Notes: generated by a model not told the origin, from the letters alone. Shown: positions 1 to 11,815, counted from the first letter of the stretch. The stretch: 64,000 nt of DNA from Buxus sempervirens (GCA_947561395.2 OX387185.1:33212213-33276212), one strand, 5' to 3'. Made by a program: numbers and translations.

Positions 1-730
1 AAAATTGTAAAAATTGGGGCATGCTTGTTTGATATATAGCAGAAGGAAATGTCGCACTTCTTGGCCAATTACAAAGACATGTTCGCATGTTCTTATTAGG
101 ATATGCTAGAATTGGATACAGACATGTTGGTGCATAGGTTGCCTATTCTGCCAAGAGTTAAGACGATTAAGCAGAAGTTGAGAAGGTTGAAACTTGAATG
201 GACTTTAAAGATTAAAGATTAAAAGTGGTCAAGCAATTCCAAGCTGGATTTTTTGCAGTTTTCACATACCCCGAATGGCTTGCAAATATTGTGTCAGTTC
301 CTAAAAAAGACAGAAAAGGCAAAATGTGTGTGGACTAGAGAGACTTGAATAAGGCAAGCTCAAAGGACGATTTCCCTCTACCACATATCGACATATTGGT
401 GGATAATACTACAGTACATAACTTGTTCTCATTTATGGATAGCTTCTCTGGGTATAATCAAATTAAGATGGCAGAGGAAGATCAGGAAAAGACAGCATTT
501 ATAACACCTTGGGGTACCTTTTACTACACAGTCATGCCATTTGGATTTAAGAATACCGGGGCAACCTATCTGCGGACCATGACTGCGCTTTTTGATGACA
601 TGATTCACGAAGAGATGGAGGTATACATGGATGACATGATTGCCAGGTCTTGTGAAGAAGAGGATCGCTTGATCAATTTAAAGACGGCATTTGACCGAAT
701 CAAAAAGTACAGTCTTCGGCTTAACCCGGC
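1..730 (+). pseudogene. pol: Tat-lineage Ty3/gypsy pol, part 1: reverse transcriptase (broken)
   Basis: The window opens inside pol. In the sense frame from about 48 the lead-in to RT is readable but has stops (after FACSY, after KIKD, and in MCVD*RDLNK). From 345 the frame is open: PHIDILVDN, FSGYNQIKMA, ITPWGTFYY, VMPFGFKN and the catalytic YMDDM (usually YVDDM in this family) at about 624-638. These are classic Ty3/gypsy RT blocks, closest by eye to the Tat lineage. The enzyme would copy element RNA into cDNA. Translation is interrupted after Asn-Pro by solo LTR C and resumes in frame at 3135 (AKCVFGA). Several stops make it inactive. Gag, protease and the 5' LTR are outside the window. 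Confidence 0.93.
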
Positions 731-3134
731 TGTAGTGCCTTGAACCCGGGTCAATGCAAAACCGGTCTAAACTCGAATCCAAGTGCTACTGGGCCCATAT
801 ATATATAACATCAACAAATTAAACCAGACTAAAATCAAATAATTCAAAGGTGTTCATCAGATTGCAGATTAATATAATTTGCGGAAGTGTAATGCCTATC
901 ATCTCCATAAATATCATAAAGAATAAATGACCATCAAATCAACTGATCACGTCTGGTGTAATCAAAGGGTTCTAAAAAAAACTCTCAGTCCCTCTCTCTG
1001 AGTACATCATGTCCAAATAAATAAAGATAAACCATCAAATAGTCAATGTATCCTTTTCCCAATAACAACCTCGACTCAATCGGGGTAGTAGTAATCCTCC
1101 GGCAAGAAATCAGCAAACTCTCCTTAAGTATCACCACTTTGATCCCCTTCTCTTGTATCAGCTGTAAACCAAAACAAAACAAAAGGTATGAGATACGAAT
1201 ATCTCAGTAGGTAACACGATGCATGCTAAACAGTTTACATATATAATAAAATAATCATTTCATGCTCGATAATACACGAATAAGCAGGTATCGTTTAATT
1301 AGATCATACATATGAGAAGAACAAACCAGCAATAAATCATTTCCAAGGGTCATGTATCAGATATAATGAGGATAAGAAATGAAATCCAGAATAATTCAGC
1401 ATAAACCCAAATCAGCTAAAGTCCAATCAATTCCGTTTATAACTGTGATGAACAAAGTAACCACATCCAACCAGAAAAAAGAGGTCTATAACAATACTAG
1501 TATCATTTGTAGGACTCACAAAGAAAGATAAGTTTTGAGAAGAAACTCTTCAATGCTATGCCACCATGCGTCTTATGGGCGAAGCTACTATGACACTCAA
1601 ACCCAAATATTATTCTGACAATAAGAGCCGTAGTCATCGACTCATTGTGCACATACTCATAGAGTTGGCATGAACCACCAACATGCAGCCCTTGAATCAA
1701 TACATGGAGATGGCCGCTGATTTGCATGTACAGGAATCACCGGCGAAGCTCGAAATGACCCTACAGACATGGGACCTTCCAGAACAAACTAACTTGCAAA
1801 GGAAACGCACTCGCAAATGGGAGTATATTAACCCAAAGGAAATACCCCTTAGCTATCTAGCTTATTCTATGGATCCATATTCAGTTATGCCCACTAGACA
1901 CCAATATCCCTAAGGACTCATCCGTATGTAAGTAATAGTGCCTAGTGCCATATAAAGTCTGATATATATAATTTTTATCAAAATTTGGTACAACAGGGTT
2001 GAATTTCTGATATCAAGTTCCTATCTGTGGAAGTCTAAATCATGATGTGTAAAATAAATTTTGCTAATTAAATATCTCAGTTAATTAGGTTTTAAAGTTT
2101 AAAATCTCAAAATCTCAAATTATTTTCTTATTAGGCAACTATAAACCTAAAATAAATTCTCAAGTGCTTATGTTGAAAACAGATTATTTGGTTAGTTAAA
2201 TCCATCTCAATTCATCTAATTTAGTTGATAAAATCCATTTAAAACCATTTTATTTTGAATTAAAAATCAAATTCTGAAAAATTACGTTTTTCTGTTAAGG
2301 TCGCTCAGCTCAGTCGCCTAGGTGACCTAGCTGGGCAGTAGTTAAATTTTTACGAAAATTTCTGGTCAACGGGCACTCAGGGATCACCAAGGCGGTCTCA
2401 CTAGGCACCCATGAAAATTTCAATTGCCTGCCCCATCGCCTAGGTGATGGGTGAGTGGCTTAACAGTGCGTTAATTTTAACAAACCGATGCTCACGATTG
2501 CCTAGGTGTCCGACTATCTGCGGCAAACCGAGTATGAAAATTGAGTTTTTCTTTATTTTGAGTGAATTCTACATACATATTCAACTATAATCTAACAAAA
2601 TATATATGTATGCAACGAATAATCATGCCTTTGCGATCAAACAACAGGAAAATAAAAACGAACGACAAATCGAGTGTGCTACCTACCTTTATCGTGCAAG
2701 TTCTTCTTCTTCCTCTAAACAGCAATGTACACTCTCTTCACAGACACAGAATAGTCTTGGGAAGAAGAGAAACTCAAGAACAACGTTCTCTCTTCCTCTT
2801 CCTTCTTCTTCTTCTCTTCTTCTTCGATTTCGTTCTCTGCAGTCGTTTTTCTCTTTCAGCCGCAGAATACCAACAATATACGAGAGAGAATACAAAACGT
2901 ATCTTCTAGGGTATAAAACCCTATTGTAATACCCCTGATCCTATGCATCGCAACACTATAATCTATCACACATCTAATCAATCAAAAAACAGCTGCATCA
3001 AGATTTTAAATTTTACCTCAATATATCACAATCCAACGGTCAGATATGCTTCAAACTCCTGATCTCCAATATCAATGTAATCACCTATGGTTATAAATTA
3101 ATCCCGTCAATAAAATCCTTAGATAAATATTACA
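731..3134 (-). mobile_element. Solo LTR C, 2404 bases, chromovirus-like
   Basis: Reads on the minus strand from TGTAATATTTATC (3134) to the end at 731. The TSD is CCGGC/CTGGC and pol is in frame across it. In LTR sense: MSA-like site TCCAACGGTCA (plus 3032-3042), TATA word near 2910, CT/GA-rich leader, donor AAAGGTAGGTAGC near 2690, CpG palindromic array 2296-2530, TATGGATCCATA at 1868-1879, perfect hairpin GAGATATTCGTATCTC at 1190-1205, and acceptor plus mini-exon 1161-1076. Related to A, D and J. Confidence 0.88.
1076..1161 (-). other. Conserved LTR mini-exon (LTR C)
   Basis: Phase-1 acceptor CAG/CTGAT. Reads DTREGD, then GEFADFLPEDYYYPD-stop with one internal TAA. Codons for the Tyr/Asp/Pro run differ from D and J at third positions. 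Confidence 0.5.
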
Positions 3135-4169
3135 CTGGCAAAGTGCGTCTTTGGGGCCACGTCAGGAAAGTTATTGGGATTCATAGTGAGCATAAGAGGA
3201 ATTGAGATTGATCCAGCCAAGGCAAAAACAATCATTGATATGCCACCACCAAAGACTGAGAAAGAGGTTTGTGGCTTTCTTAGAAAAATTCAGTACATAA
3301 GTCGGCTCATAGCTCAGCTCACTGCTATTTGTGAATCAATTTTCAAGTGTTTGAGAAAGAACAACCTGATAATGTGGAATGATAATTGCTAACAAGCTTT
3401 CGATAAAATAAAGAAGTATCTATTGAATCCACTAGTCCTAATGCCACCTACTCTAGGGAGACCGTTAATTCTCTACTTATCAGTTTTGGAGACATATATG
3501 GGGTGTGTACTGGGGCAGCATGATAAGACAGGCATAAAAAATGGCAATTTATTATCTAAGCAAGAAATTCACAGATTATGAAGTAAGATATTCACCTTTG
3601 GAAAAGTCTTGCTATGCTTTAGTTTGGGCAACTCAAAGGCTTCGACACTATTTTCTAAGTCACTCTACAATGTTGATTGCCAGAATAAATCCTCTTAAGT
3701 ACTTATTTAAGAAGCTTGCATTGACTGATAGAACAGCAAGGTGGCAACTATTGCTTTCAGAATTTGACCTAAAGTATGTAACCCAGAAAGCGGTAAAAGG
3801 TCAAGTGATTGCAGATCACCTAGCTGAGCACCCTTTACTAGATTATCAGTCTCTCAAGACTAATTTTTCGGATGAGGCAATTTTATATGTTGAAGAAGAA
3901 GACAATGAAGGCTCCTGGAAAATGTTCTTTGACGGAGCTGCCAATATGAATGGAAATGGAATTGATGCAGTTTTATTGAAGCTGGACGGTTCTCAAATCC
4001 CAATTGCAGTGAAGTTGATATTTTAGTGCACAAACAACATTCCAGAATATGAAGTATGTATTATTGGGCTGCAAGCTACTCTAGACCATGATGTTGAGGA
4101 ACTTGATGTATACAGGGATTCGAGTCTTATTATCTTTCAAAAAACTGGAGAATGGAAAACCAAAGATCG
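3135..4169 (+). pseudogene. pol: Tat pol, part 2: end of RT, RNase H, second archaeal-type RNase H (broken)
   Basis: Continues the RT (KCVFGATSGK, then DPAKAKTI and GFLRKIQYISRLIAQLT), with a stop at about 3390. RNase H follows at about 3540-3860 (AIYYLSKKFTDYEVRYSPLEK, ALVWATQRLRHYF, GQVIADHLAEHP). At about 3900 a second RNase H fold begins (SWKMFFDGAANMNGNG, with its Asp). It continues past a stop at 4024 into NNIPEYE and VYRDSSLI. Two RNase H domains in tandem are diagnostic of the plant Tat lineage (Ogre, Retand and relatives). The reading is cut at EWKTKD by solo LTR D and resumes at 17090. Confidence 0.92.
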
Positions 4170-4928
4170 TGTAAGACCCTGAAAATTTTCAGAAATTTTA
4201 ATTAAATAATAATCGGTATTTTATTGTGGATTTTACTGATGGTCCCGAAAATTTTCAAAAATTTTAATTAAATAATAATCGGTATTTTATTGTGGATTTT
4301 ATTGATGGTTTATAATGGAATATATAGGTGATCATATTGATGAAGGAGATCAGGAGTTTGATGCAAATCCAACTGTTGGATCATGAAAAAATGGGGTAAG
4401 TATTAAATTAAGGCTATCTTTTAATTTGATTGGTTATAAGTATAGGAGTTGATGGAGGAGAGATACACGGGATCATAAGGATTAAAATAGGGTTTTATTA
4501 AGAGGGTATACGACTAGTCGTATACCTATTCTCTTTGTATTCTCTTGCAGCTGAAAGAAAAAGAAGAGAGACCGAGAGAGGTGAAGAGACTGAGGAGCTT
4601 TGTTGTTCTTAAGGAGATCCATGTTCCAGAAGGTCTTGTGTTGCAGAAGAAGAAGGGATCAGAACCTACATTAAGAGGAAAGAGGATGAAGGAGTTCTTG
4701 AACTAACAGAGGTATGTAGCTCACCCGTTTAATCGATATTGCGTTTAATTGTGGTTTGATCATTCTGTATGCTATGGGAGTATTGAATATATGTTTATGA
4801 AGATATTATAGATGATTTCGATGTGTAGAATGTTGTTTGTTGCATAAAAATTGGTTTCGGAAGTTGGATTACCCGCTATTTGTCGAGTGCTTGACATGAT
4901 TGCCTAAGCGATCTAGTCGAGCGGTTTG

Positions 4929-7553
4929 TGTCATGCCCCCAAACTAGGTATGCCTCTCCAAGGCATCCCCTAGTCCGAGGCCGTGACGGGTGGGTCATTG
5001 TATTTACTAAAATACGGAGGATTAAAAAAAAATTTTTTTTCCTAACAAGTGCAAGTGATAAATAGTTTATTCTTGTGCATACCAAAAGTGCATTTATATA
5101 TGAGAAATATAACCGTGCTAACAGTAAGTTGGTTACAAAAAGACGGGTGACCAATCACTCATCTCAAAATATGGGGTTACAGTCCAAAAAGAACTATACA
5201 TGTATAGTAAAGTAATAAACCTAAGGTCTATAGTAGTCTTCCTCTCTGTACCCAATGGCCTTTTCCTTGCCTCTATCCTCAGCCCGGTCCTTCATATCGG
5301 ATGACGATGGATCTGAAAAATAAGATAATAAACAATTGTGAGATGAGTGTCTCATTAAGCAACATATGCATGATCGGTGAAAACACAGTTGATATAAATA
5401 TCCTTCAATAAAACCATGGCATGCGGGTAGTTCTAATACTACAAAATCCACGGTATCTTAGTATCATACAAATAGTGCATGCATGTGCCTCAGTATATAG
5501 GTAATCCATTTAATAACAATACTTACTCAATCTTATCACTTGGTTATCTAGGATGTTTAGTATATACTACACATGGCCCCATCTAGCTTCACCGATTCCA
5601 CATGGTGGCTAGGCATCTACGCCGATTCCCCTTGATGTAGCGTCTATATGCTGATTCCCCGTAGCAAATGGGCATTGGCCACCGATGTTGCTAGTGCCGG
5701 GATGATATCACAATAGAAAACAGTAACAGTCACAATAACAACTGGCCATGGCATATATATACAAACAATCCTATTTAAGTTTATGGATCCATACCTTAAG
5801 GGTTCCTTATGCTGATGTGTTCATTTATCAAATTCACAAAGTATAACACTAAAGAATAGAAATATAACATTTCAATCATCCAAGCTTGTGTGGAGGATGT
5901 TAGTTCTCTATCTCCAAGTTAGGATGGACAACGGTCCACTACCCCAACTGAGATGAACCGCTCACAATACCCACCAAGACTTACTGGTCAGTTACTCATG
6001 TCAATACCACATGCACACCTGCATGGAAAGTGCTCAAGGGTAGCCCATGGCCTTACCCTAGTCAATTTTGGGCCAAGCCCTCTTTCATTTCTCATGGAAT
6101 CTGGGCCATTGCCCTCAATTCAATATCAATAACCATGGGCTACTGCCCTATTATCTCATGGTACAAGTAATGGGCCAACGCCCTTATTATCATGCAAATT
6201 TAATACGGGCCAATTCCCTTCACACTGTGTGTCAAATACCAGGCCGAAGCCCATCATATCATGTGGGGTGTACTTGCAATGGAAGTCAATGATAAAGGTT
6301 TGGTTTTCCCAGAAATCTTTACATTTCATGACCCATTTGGGCAACCTATCCCTCAACTCTTTTGGTACTTGTGCAACTTAGTTTTGGTTCTTGATTTCTA
6401 CTTCTAAGGGCTGTTTGAAAGGTGCTCAAAGTGACAGAATCAAATTATCCTACTTCTATAGAAATCTGGGACAAAAACTCTCTGTAAGACCTTCTTTGGC
6501 AAAACGTACCCGAAATCCTTATTATTTGAAATTTTGAGATACTTCCAATTGGAGCACCTCCTAGACACCTAACTCTTACCTATGCATAGGTTGGATTTGA
6601 ATAGAAACAATTGGTAGTTTGATTTGGGCTAACAACTCAAAAATTGGAAATCTGTACAGGGTGCTTGATAGGTCGCTCGAGCCTGCTTTGAGCGGCTAGA
6701 AATTTGCTCTCGGGTTCTCTGTTTCGAGCAAGTCGCTAGAGCAGTCGCTCGAGTGGCCATGCCTTGGGCCTTTACCTAAAATGGTCACCTGATGCCACGC
6801 TCAAGCGGCTGTTCAGGCGACTGGGTTTCTTTGACAGTTCGCGAAATCTGAACTTTTGGGATTTGGGGTTTTTCTCAAATTTCACTTTTTTTTTGGTGTT
6901 TTTGGACTCTAAATTGCTCCTAGCATGTGGGAAAATCTATTTCCTACGAAACCCCTAAAAGAAATCACACCTATTCGCACAAAAAAACCATTTCATATAT
7001 CGAATCCTAACTTTCTCACATACATACGAAAATGGCCGAAATTTGAAATAAGGATTGAAGTGGTGTTGCTTACCTCTTATAATCACTTAAGCAAGCCTTC
7101 TTACTTCCTTTGCAACTCACGAACAACACCTTGTAGGCTTCTTGGAGATTTTCCCACAATCTCACCAAGCAAACCCCCAAACGCAAATGGCTTCTTAGGT
7201 TTTCTTCTCTTCTTCTTGCAAGCAAACTTTTCAAATGCATTTGGTAAAGGGAGGGAATGAGATGGGGAGAAGTTAAAGAGAAGGAGATGAAGAAATGAGT
7301 GAGTGGGAGAGAAGAAAGTGAAGAGGGAAAGGGTTTGGTCGTGTATGGCTTTCCCTTGAGTTTTTTTCACTTAAGCAAAAATCCACAAGGCACTATAATT
7401 ACAAGTTTGCCATTCTCTCCTCCTTCATAGGCCATTGTCGAGTCGAGGCTTAGCCACTTTGACTGGCTTCAAGCTTGGGCTCCTCCAACTTTACCTACAC
7501 AACACACTCACTGGTTAGGGTGTGCTAGGCGTATAGGAATCCGGGGTTTCACA
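4929..7553 (-). mobile_element. Solo LTR E, 2625 bases, nested in D
   Basis: Minus-oriented, TGTGAAACCCCGG ... GGGGGCATGACA. TSD is GTTTG/GCTTG. Same family as F. Donor AGAGGTAAGCAACACC is near 7075, the CpG array TCGCTCGAG... at 6655-6830, GGGCCA/TGGCCC words at 6040-6260, ATGGATCCAT at 5784-5793, the hairpin-like GAGA...TCTC at 5340-5353, and the mini-exon at 5312-5221. Confidence 0.87.
5221..5312 (-). other. Conserved LTR mini-exon (LTR E)
   Basis: Acceptor TTTTTCAG/AT. Fully open: PSSSDMKDRAEDRGKEKAIG then YREEDYYRP-stop. A Lys/Glu-rich version of the same exon. Confidence 0.52.
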
Positions 7554-8823
7554 GCTTGCCTATGTATTTTAGAAACTTAGTCGCCAAATTGATCGCCTGA
7601 GCGACCAGGGTTGAGCGACAGTTGAAAAGTTTAATTTTTAGATAGGTTGCCTATTAGATCGCCTGAGCACCTATGTCAAGCGACCGTTTGATTTTTCGGA
7701 TTTATTTAATATACGATCGCCCAACCAGGTCGCCTAAGCGACGGGGTCGAGCGACCAATACAAAATTTTGATTTTTCTGAATTTGAAAAGAAATTTCCAT
7801 AAAAAATGATTTTAAATGATGTTAAATATCTGAACCAATAGATATTAAGTGTTTACAACTGTTTTCAATGATCTTTTGTATTAAAAACAAATTGATGGGT
7901 GATTTAGGTTTGTTTGCAAAAAGGTTGTCTTACTTTGGAAATAAAAGGATTTTTGGACTATTTCACAATCTGATTTGAGTTGATTAAAAAATTCTTACTC
8001 AGTATAATATATTTTAAAGTATCTTGATTTTTGAACTTTAGAAGAACTTCACACCAGAAATATTTTGTAGAGTTATCTTTGGAAAGAGTATAAGCTTTGG
8101 AAAACCCTATATGCCACTAGGCACTATTACTAAACTATATTGATTTGAGTTAGTTGTTATTGTTGGTGTCTAGTGGGCATAGTTGCAAATGGATCCATAG
8201 GGTTAAGCTAAAAAGTGAAGATGCTTTTCTTTGGTTGGATACTCCTAATTTGCGCTCGTGCTTCTTTTGCAAGTTAGTTTGCATTGGAGGGTCTTCATGT
8301 TTGTAGGGTCTCATTTCATGTTTGAGTTGCTGGTGAGTACACTGTATGGGCGGATCAGCAGCCATCCCCATGTATTGATTCAGGGGTTGCTGTTTGGGTG
8401 GTACGTGCCGAACTCTGTAAGTTTTGTGTGCAATAAGTCGATGTCTAGGCCTCTTATTGTTAGATTCAGATTCAGGTTTGAGGATTATTTACTAGCTTCA
8501 CTCATAAGTCGCATGGTGGTATAGTGAATGGAGAGTTTCTTGTTAAATGCCTTCTTGTCTTCATGAGTCCTACAAAGATATATGATGGATTGGTTTTGGT
8601 TTTACCTATTACACTTTTATGTTGAAAATCATGTTAATGAGAAAGATTAAATCTGCTGAAATGTTGTTGATTACTGTTTTATTTATTGAGATTGTATCCT
8701 GTTTATTTGTTTACTTTATCGAGCATGAAAGCATGACTATTTTTATGTATAAACTGTTTATTCATGCATGGTATTACCTATTGGGATATTCATATCTCAT
8801 TCATGTTTTGTTTTGTTTTTCAG

Positions 8824-8906
8824 CTGATACGCGTGAGAGGGACTTGGGGTTTGATACTCAGAGCGAGATTGCAGATTTTCTCCCAGAGGATTATTACTAT
8901 CCTTAA
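8824..8906 (+). other. Conserved LTR mini-exon (LTR D)
   Basis: After TTTTTCAG the phase-1 frame (2 bases, then codons) reads DTRERD, then EIADFLPEDYYYP and stops at 8904-8906. A GGGATATTCATATCTC hairpin lies 25 bases upstream of the acceptor. This copy has no internal stop. No ATG is present, so an upstream exon would be required. Confidence 0.55.
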
Positions 8907-9238
8907 TAGTATAGTTTTGAGGTTGATACAGATGATAGATACTTTTGATTTTTATTTGTTTATTTTATGGATTGAATGATTATGAGAGTGAGAGTGATAG
9001 AACCTATTTACCAGAATTGATTTATTTTGATGTGATGGTTATGATGACATTTTATCCATGCTTGTTGGGTTTTTATTGATGATAAACTTCTGTACTCTGA
9101 TATTAATTGTTGAATGAATTATATTTACTGGTCTGGTTGTAGACACCCCAAATTGCACAGTGAAAATGATGAATAATTGGCAAAAATCATTCTTTCCTTT
9201 GTAACCAGCACAAAAATTGAGATTTAAGCATTTTTTCT

Positions 9239-9384
9239 TGTATCCAACAACTCAGGTCGGATACAAGCACATCTTTTTATATCCAACACAGGTCGTCGGA
9301 TACAAGCAGATATTAGTGTATCCAACGACATGTGTCGGATACAAAAATATTTGCTTGTAACCAACCTGATTTGTTGGATACAAG
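9239..9384. repeat. Palindromic TATCCAAC/GTCGGATA array in U3 of LTR H
   Basis: Four inverted-repeat units separated by short AT spacers, about 170 bases before the TATA box. Same style as G but a different spelling. Confidence 0.85.
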
Positions 9385-11726
9385 CTTTTTTGCTCAAAAT
9401 TGAGTAAATCCGAGAGTTTTTCACTTTTTAACTGTTTTACACATCCTTATGAAGTGGAAATCTCGGAAATAGCCTTAGGGTTAAGTGTGGGGGACTCTAG
9501 ACATCATTTTGTGTCTAGCATCATGCAAACCCTAACCCTAGCCTTTGCCTATAAATAGGAGGCCTCTCCTCAAGCAAAAGGCCAATAAGTTGGAGGTTGA
9601 AGAGCTCCAAGTGAAGAAGGGAACCACTACCGCACTACTTCTAGAAACCCAGGTAAGCCTAAAACCCTCTTTATTTTTCTATCTTTACATTCTAGGGTTA
9701 GCTCTTTTCTTCTACCTTTCTGTAGAATAATGGCCTAATCTTTGTGTATGCAACCCCTTCCTCTACTCAAAGTACCTCAAGACTCCCTTTAGCCGTAAAA
9801 TGTGAAGAGGGATCTAGGGGAAACGAGACTGAGGATTGATCCTGTAAAAACCCGAATTTTCCTTAAATAATAAATTAAATTAATAAATAATATTGTTGAG
9901 AGTTATAATTGATGGAAATATTTTATTATTGTAGGGGATGATTTAATTAGTGGAAATCCAGAGTTAGATGCAGATCTGACCGTCTGATCATGAGATATCG
10001 AGGTATGTTTTCTGATTGGGCAGTGTGTATAGGAAAGTTTACATGTGAGATACATGGGATCAAGAAGTATATATATTAGTTTATTAACCTAAAACACATA
10101 CGTTTTGTATTTCGCTCGTATACAACAGCCGCAAGCGACAAACACGATCAAGCAACTGAGGAAGAAGGAGAAGGAGGAAGAAAGGACTGGGTTTTGGTGT
10201 TCTTCATCGTCCAGGGATTATCTCACGTTTGTGAGTATAGTTGGTTGGAGAAGAGAAGGCGAAATACGCACGAAAGAGGTAGGTGACACCGTTTACATTC
10301 GTTTTTGGTGTTTTATGTTCGTTTAATCGCAAGAGCATGTTTTTATATGATCTATTGATGTATTTAGTTTAGTATCAATGTTATATGTATGATAGAATGA
10401 GGTTAGACGAGAAAAATCATGATTTAGAATTGTTTCTGTTCGATTTTGGATGACCGCCGACCTCGACTGTACTCGGCGATCATTGGTGATACTCGGCGCT
10501 AGTTAAAAACCTTAGACCGACGAAGACCGCTAGAAGATGTATCGTCGGCATCCTGTTTTGAACTATCGCCGACCACAGACCACCGAGGCGATCCTAGGCG
10601 CTCTGTTCAGAATTTGCAGATTTTCGTAATTTCAAACCCTGATTCAATTCCAAACTATTTTTAGACAATTTTAATGATTAATTAAGATGTTTAAGACCAA
10701 AATAAATTATCTAATACCCTGTTTTACAGAAAAATAAATTAAGAGGATATTTAGGACATTAGTTGCCAAACTTTGAAAGTAATTGAGAAATCTAGTTTTT
10801 GGAAAACCTAACTATTATTTGATTATCAAACAACTCTAAATGACACTATAAACCAAAAAACTTTATAAAGAGAATTCAGAACTCAGATGACCGAATATTG
10901 AAGTAATTGACAGATTTAACCTTTATATGCCGCTAGGCACCAACCCTTATAGAAATATTATATTTTAGGGAATTTTGGAGTCTAGTGGGCATAGCTGGTT
11001 ATGGATCCATAGTTGTTGCTAGATAGCTGAGGGATATGTCATTTGGGTTGAGTTTCTCTCTTGTGCGACACACTTCCTTTGCAAGTTAGTTTGTCTGGGA
11101 ATGTCCTATGTTTGGAGGGACACCCCGGTGAGCCGCTGGTGATTCCCTATACATGTGGATAAGCGACTATCTCCATGTATTGATTCTGGTGCTGCATGCT
11201 GGTGGTACATGCCAACTCTGATGGGTACGTGTGCAATAAGTCAGTGACTACGGCTCTTGTCTAAGCTACGCTGCATGGGACTTGAGTATCAGTAGTAGCA
11301 TTGTTCCTAAGCCGCACGGTGGTATAACAATTGGTTGAGAATCATCTCAAAAGGTTTATCTATCTTTGTGAGTCCTACAATGACACTGAAATCACAAATA
11401 CTTGTTATTATTATTGTATACATGCTGGAAGCATGTGATTGAGATATTGATCAGATGTGACTGTTTAGTGCATCCTAGCAAAGTATGAATTATGTCATTG
11501 ATTTTGATATTGGATTCTTATAATAGAACTTATTGAAATTCATCTCTAGAACTGTTTATCATACTGTTTTGTATTTACGAATGATACGAATGATTATACG
11601 AACCTGATTAGTTGATATTGCTTAATCGTGCATGAACTGTTACTTTACTTATATTAACTGTTTAATCATGCATGTGTTACCTACTGGGATATTCGTATCT
11701 CACCCTACTTTCATTTCATTTTTCAG

Positions 11727-11815
11727 CTGATACGCGAGAGGGGGATCTTAGTGATTTCTAGGGAGAGGTAGCTGAGTATTCACCGGAGGATTACTTTTAT
11801 CCGGATATTGTTTGA
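11727..11815 (+). other. Conserved LTR mini-exon (LTR A)
   Basis: Phase-1 acceptor CAG/CTGAT. Reads DTREGD, then EVAEYSPEDYFYPDIV-stop with one internal TAG. The end overlaps the insertion site of LTR B. Confidence 0.5.
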
